Assembly (NCBI RefSeq): GCF_000190535.1
Contig: NC_015160.1
Coordinates: forward strand, 2,046,001 to 2,110,000
Source: Odoribacter splanchnicus DSM 20712
Lineage (GTDB): Bacteria; Bacteroidota; Bacteroidia; Bacteroidales; Marinifilaceae
DNA length: 64,000 nucleotides
Direction: 5' to 3'
Every line of letters begins with the position of its first letter. Within the stretch, counting starts at the first letter, position 1. The notes under the pieces were generated by a model, which was given only the letters and a program-made list of their open reading frames with translations, was not told where the DNA came from and did no database searches. Both the position numbers and the translations under genes were made by a program. Positions 61,079 through 64,000 of the stretch are shown piece after piece.

Positions 61079-62740
61079 CTACAAAAACAACATTAAGATC
61101 AATTGAGCAAAAATCACACGGATAAACATGGAGAGCGGATATACCGTCGCATAAGATACGGCCGGATTATCTCCCTCGACGGTCGCATTGACATAATTCA
61201 ACGCCATCGGATTGGCCATACTTCCACACAACATCCCTGCCAGGGAACCGAAATCTATTTTCATCAATTTCAAAGCGATAACGGCCACCAGGACAACGGG
61301 CACAAAAGTGATCGCAAATCCCAAAGCTACCCACAGCAGCCCTTCGGGACGAAACACCGTCTCAAAGAAATGTACCCCGGCATCTAACCCCAGACAAGCC
61401 AGGTAAATGGAAAGTCCCAATCCCCGGAGCATCAGATTGGCACTCCGGGTCGTATAAGTAATCATATGTAAACGCGGTCCGAACGCCCCCATCAGAATCC
61501 CGACGATAATCGGTCCGCCTGCTATTCCCAACCGGACAGGGAAACTGACTCCGGGGATAGAAAAAGGAATAGCCCCGACAGCCAAACCCAACACAATCCC
61601 CACAAATACGGCGATCAGATTCGGTTCTTTAAGACTAATAATACGGTTTCCCAACACTTTCTCCACATTGCTGATAGCAGCAGCTTCGCCCACAACGGTC
61701 AATTTATCTCCCAATTGCAGTACCAGCCCGGGAGTTGCCAACAACTGTACCCCAGCCCGATATATACGGGTGATATTGATACCATAATGATTACGCAAAC
61801 GTAAGGATCCCAATTTCTTTCCATTGATCTCCGAACGGCTCACGACAATACGCTGAGAAACCAACTGGCTATCGATGGCATTCCAGTCGATATCCTTTTT
61901 ATTCCAATCCACCTTTTCCTCTTCACCGAAAAGGATACGCAACGATTCTTCCTCAGCCTCGGTGGTAATCACCAGCAAACGGTCTCCTTCGAGCAATACC
62001 GTATCGGAAGTGGGGATCGTCACTTTCCCATCGCGCCATAAGCGTGAAATAACAAATCGATGTGCCGCAAGATGAGCTACTTCTTTTACATTCTTCCCAA
62101 AAATTCCGGGATTGCGGACTTCAAAACCGGCAATAAAAGTGTGCTTGCTTTTATCTTCTGCCACAACGGTTTCTGCCGTCCGGCGAGGAAACATCTTACG
62201 CAATACGATAACCGCCAGAATGACACCGACCACTCCTAAAGGATAGGTCACCGCACACCCTAAAGCAGGATCAGCCGCATCGATATGCATCTGCTTCAAA
62301 GTTTGCTGTGCAGCCCCCAAAGCAGGGGTATTGGTTACAGCACCACTCAATATACCTACCATATCGGGCAACGACACGCCTGTCACCACATGAAGGCCCA
62401 AAGTCATTGCCGTGCCCACCAGGATCACAGCAAAGGCAAGCATATTCAATGTCATACCTCCCTTCCGGAACGAACCGAAAAAACCAGGCCCGACCTGCAA
62501 TCCCAAGGCATAAACAAAAATAATCAATCCGAAACTCTCGGCATAATTCAACATTTGGGAATCTATCGATAAGCCGAAATGTCCGGCCGCAATTCCAACA
62601 AAAAAGACAAAAGTAACCCCCAGCGAAACCCCGTAGACGCTGATCTTTCCCAAAGCCAATCCTAAAGCCGAGATCATAGCAATTACAACAACAGCTTGTA
62701 TGACACTGTGCTCTATCAATATACTATTTATCCATTCCAT
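61079..62740 (-). CDS. YidE/AspT-type putative transporter with two TrkA-C domains
   Basis: About 553 residues from ATG 62740; the longer frame adds 17 unlikely residues. Five or so helices (VIQAVVVIAMISALGLALGK, VGPGFFGSFRKGGMTLNMLA, LSGAVTNTPALGAAQQTLKQ) are followed by two cytoplasmic TrkA-C-like domains (FVISRLWRDGKVTIPTSDTV; INITRIYRAGVQLLATPGLV) and a second membrane half (GIAGGPIIVGILMGAFGPRL, LAGMLCGSMANPMALNYVNA). This is the aspartate:alanine exchanger superfamily, YidE branch; the substrate is unknown. Convergent with locus 3. Confidence 0.9.
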   Translation of the reverse strand: MEWINSILIEHSVIQAVVVIAMISALGLALGKISVYGVSLGVTFVFFVGIAAGHFGLSIDSQMLNYAESFGLIIFVYALGLQVGPGFFGSFRKGGMTLNMLAFAVILVGTAMTLGLHVVTGVSLPDMVGILSGAVTNTPALGAAQQTLKQMHIDAADPALGCAVTYPLGVVGVILAVIVLRKMFPRRTAETVVAEDKSKHTFIAGFEVRNPGIFGKNVKEVAHLAAHRFVISRLWRDGKVTIPTSDTVLLEGDRLLVITTEAEEESLRILFGEEEKVDWNKKDIDWNAIDSQLVSQRIVVSRSEINGKKLGSLRLRNHYGINITRIYRAGVQLLATPGLVLQLGDKLTVVGEAAAISNVEKVLGNRIISLKEPNLIAVFVGIVLGLAVGAIPFSIPGVSFPVRLGIAGGPIIVGILMGAFGPRLHMITYTTRSANLMLRGLGLSIYLACLGLDAGVHFFETVFRPEGLLWVALGFAITFVPVVLVAVIALKLMKIDFGSLAGMLCGSMANPMALNYVNATVEGDNPAVSYATVYPLSMFIRVIFAQLILMLFL

Positions 62741-62929
62741 AGTCGATTTATTAAAATCCGAACCCGTTTTTCCTAATTTAAAAGTGGGCACAAAGGTAGT
62801 ACAAATAACTTCAATTCATTAAAAATAAACAGGTAAAAGCAAGGAAAACAATGCTTTAACAGAAAACGTTAACATGTTAAATAAAGTTGTAATCTATAGA
62901 CAATCAGTAGGTTTTGAAACTTTTTCAAT

Positions 62930-62937
62930 TATCTTTG
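62930..62937 (+). promoter_or_regulatory. Putative -7 promoter element (TATCTTTG) of M23 gene
   Basis: TATCTTTG fits TAnnTTTG, 80 nt before the ATG at 63018. A TTTTG lies 13 nt upstream, closer than the usual -33 spacing. The 277-nt gap holds nothing else recognisable. Confidence 0.4.
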
Positions 62938-63017
62938 CGTTTCAGGAATGATCTAATTTGTCTTTTTAATAGTAAAAACAGTCATTTCTAACTTAATATT
63001 CACCAAAAAGATACAGT

Positions 63018-63779
63018 ATGAGATTGCACAACAGAGCACTGGTTGCTGTTATTTTGAGTTTGGCAGGATTTTATTCTTGTTCACGTCAAGCCACAATTCC
63101 CACTCAGTTAACTTATACCCCTGTTCCTGTATTTACTATCCCAGACAGTCTTTTAGCAACTTCTCCGATCGAATATGCTTTTTATAAAGCGGAGCCCGTC
63201 GAATTCTTCGAACCGAAACCAGAAGTCCGGGATTCTTTTAACCGGATCGAAAAAACGATGGTCGGTTATGCAGACGATCAATTTTTCGTCCGCCAGCCCG
63301 AATTGGTATTAGACCTGGCCGACCTGGAAGAGGGTGCTTTTGTTTTTCCCCTGCCCGGCGGAAGGGTATTATCTCCTTATGGACGACGGAATGGAAGAAA
63401 TCATACCGGCATGGACCTGAAAATCAATCGCCGGGACACCGTTCTGTCAGCTTTCGACGGAATCGTCAGAATGACAGGTTGGAGCCGGGGTTATGGCAAC
63501 GTAGTCGTCGTGCGTCATTACAACGGCCTGGAAACGGTATACGCCCATAATTCCAAACACCTGGTCCGTTCGGGCGATCATGTAAAAGCAGGTACTCCGG
63601 TTTCTATTACCGGCGAAACAGGCCGGGCCACCACCGACCACGTACATTTTGAAATCCGGATAAATGGGAAAACCATCGATCCGGCTTTGGTGATCGATTT
63701 CAACAACCAAACCCTTCTGCACAAACGCCTGGTATTTACTCCTACCCCGAAAGGAAAAATTCAGGTAGAGGCGGTGTAA
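63018..63779 (+). CDS. M23-family (LytM) peptidase lipoprotein
   Basis: A 253-residue lipoprotein: signal RALVAVILSLAGFYSC with Cys after FYS. The C-terminal M23 domain has the zinc ligands in RNHTGMDLKINRRDT (HxxxD) and TTDHVHFEIRINGKTIDPAL (HxH), plus GYGNVVVVRHYNGLETVYAH N. All catalytic residues are present, so peptidoglycan cross-link cleavage in the periplasm is expected. It stands alone, converging on cytidine deaminase. Confidence 0.91.
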   Translation: MRLHNRALVAVILSLAGFYSCSRQATIPTQLTYTPVPVFTIPDSLLATSPIEYAFYKAEPVEFFEPKPEVRDSFNRIEKTMVGYADDQFFVRQPELVLDLADLEEGAFVFPLPGGRVLSPYGRRNGRNHTGMDLKINRRDTVLSAFDGIVRMTGWSRGYGNVVVVRHYNGLETVYAHNSKHLVRSGDHVKAGTPVSITGETGRATTDHVHFEIRINGKTIDPALVIDFNNQTLLHKRLVFTPTPKGKIQVEAV

Positions 63780-63803
63780 AAACTTCGGGCCCCGGTTAGC
63801 GGA

Positions 63804-64000
63804 TCAGCCTGTATATTCAAAACTAAAAGGCAACAAGGAAGAGGCTTTTATCACTACCGTTTCTTCTTCACCTATCATCAGTACATCAAAATCCCGGCCG
63901 TAACGCCGGATTACTTCCGCCATCACCTGCCGGCAAGCCCCGCAAGGAGAAACGACCTCTTTTCTGGGACGCCCTTTAAAACAAGCAGCAATAGCCAATG
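63804..64000 (-). CDS. cdd: Cytidine deaminase, C-terminal part (cut by the window edge)
   Basis: The last 64 or so residues of a cytidine deaminase. SPCGACRQVMAEVIRRYG holds the two zinc-binding cysteines of the PCGxCRQ motif; LMIGEEETVVIKASSLLPFS matches the C-terminal strand and the L(L)P-F motif. The N-terminal part with the HAE catalytic motif lies outside the window. Pyrimidine salvage: cytidine to uridine plus ammonia. Confidence 0.9.
   Translation of the reverse strand, partial: LAIAACFKGRPRKEVVSPCGACRQVMAEVIRRYGRDFDVLMIGEEETVVIKASSLLPFSFEYTG

Overview
The window looks like chromosomal DNA of a gut Bacteroidota (order Bacteroidales). Evidence is the run of SusC/SusD pairs driven by ECF sigma/FecR anti-sigma pairs, lipoproteins with a Cys after the signal peptide, TAnnTTTG-type -7 promoter elements instead of strong ribosome sites, a type IX secretion (T9SS) C-terminal signal, DUF4251/DUF4843/PKD-like families and rubrerythrin. 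The density of sigma/FecR/SusCD/thioredoxin loci and the CCGG-rich native codon use suggest Odoribacteraceae (Odoribacter/Butyricimonas type); that assignment is inference, with no marker gene in the window. No tRNA, rRNA or CRISPR array was seen. LAYOUT. 1-7.7 kb: locus 1, on the minus strand: fecR-susC-susD and a lipoprotein of the M43 metalloprotease fold whose zinc ligands are all replaced. 7.8-12.1 kb: disturbed DNA: an AAA-ATPase/PD-(D/E)XK gene between locus 1 fecR and a divergent sigma gene, then a 1.67-kb insertion sequence, then the 3' half of a second, paralogous sigma gene. 12.1-25.9 kb: locus 2, on the minus strand: sigma-fecR-susC-susD-DUF4843-PKD-like-three-thioredoxin protein-TlpA-thioredoxin. 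Its sigma gene is bracketed by a 95-bp inverted repeat. 26.6-42.2 kb: ordinary housekeeping and transport genes (AGCS symporter, RidA, HsmA-like protein, rubrerythrin, MFS carrier, FMN oxidoreductase, an M16 protease pair, two DUF4251 proteins, a flavodoxin-fold quinone reductase, DUF2156 and GNAT proteins), plus a sigma factor overlapping an anti-sigma-like protein that ends in a TonB domain. 42.9-60.9 kb: locus 3: alpha/beta hydrolase and sigma (minus strand), then on the plus strand fecR-TlpA-TlpA-like without thioredoxin fold-susC-susD-DUF4843 with six tandem modules-PKD-like-subtilisin with a T9SS signal-PorV-like barrel-TlpA. 61-64 kb: YidE/AspT-type transporter, M23 peptidase, partial cytidine deaminase. 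HOW THE GENES WORK TOGETHER. In all three SusCD loci the SusC protein carries an N-terminal STN domain, so occupancy at the outer membrane can be relayed through FecR to the sigma factor (family knowledge). Loci 2 and 3 share a core SusC-SusD-DUF4843-PKD-like plus thioredoxin-fold proteins. Locus 3 adds its own secreted protease and a PorV-like barrel, which suggests capture of a protein or peptide ligand coupled to proteolysis and disulfide handling (inference). Two promoter motifs support sigma-specific control. TGTCTTAG lies 16-18 nt before the start of fecR in loci 1 and 2. A C7T4-(8 to 9 nt)-GCGCGTATTA motif precedes both fecR and the hydrolase gene of locus 3. The strongest candidates for something undescribed are locus 3 as a whole and its six-module surface lipoprotein.
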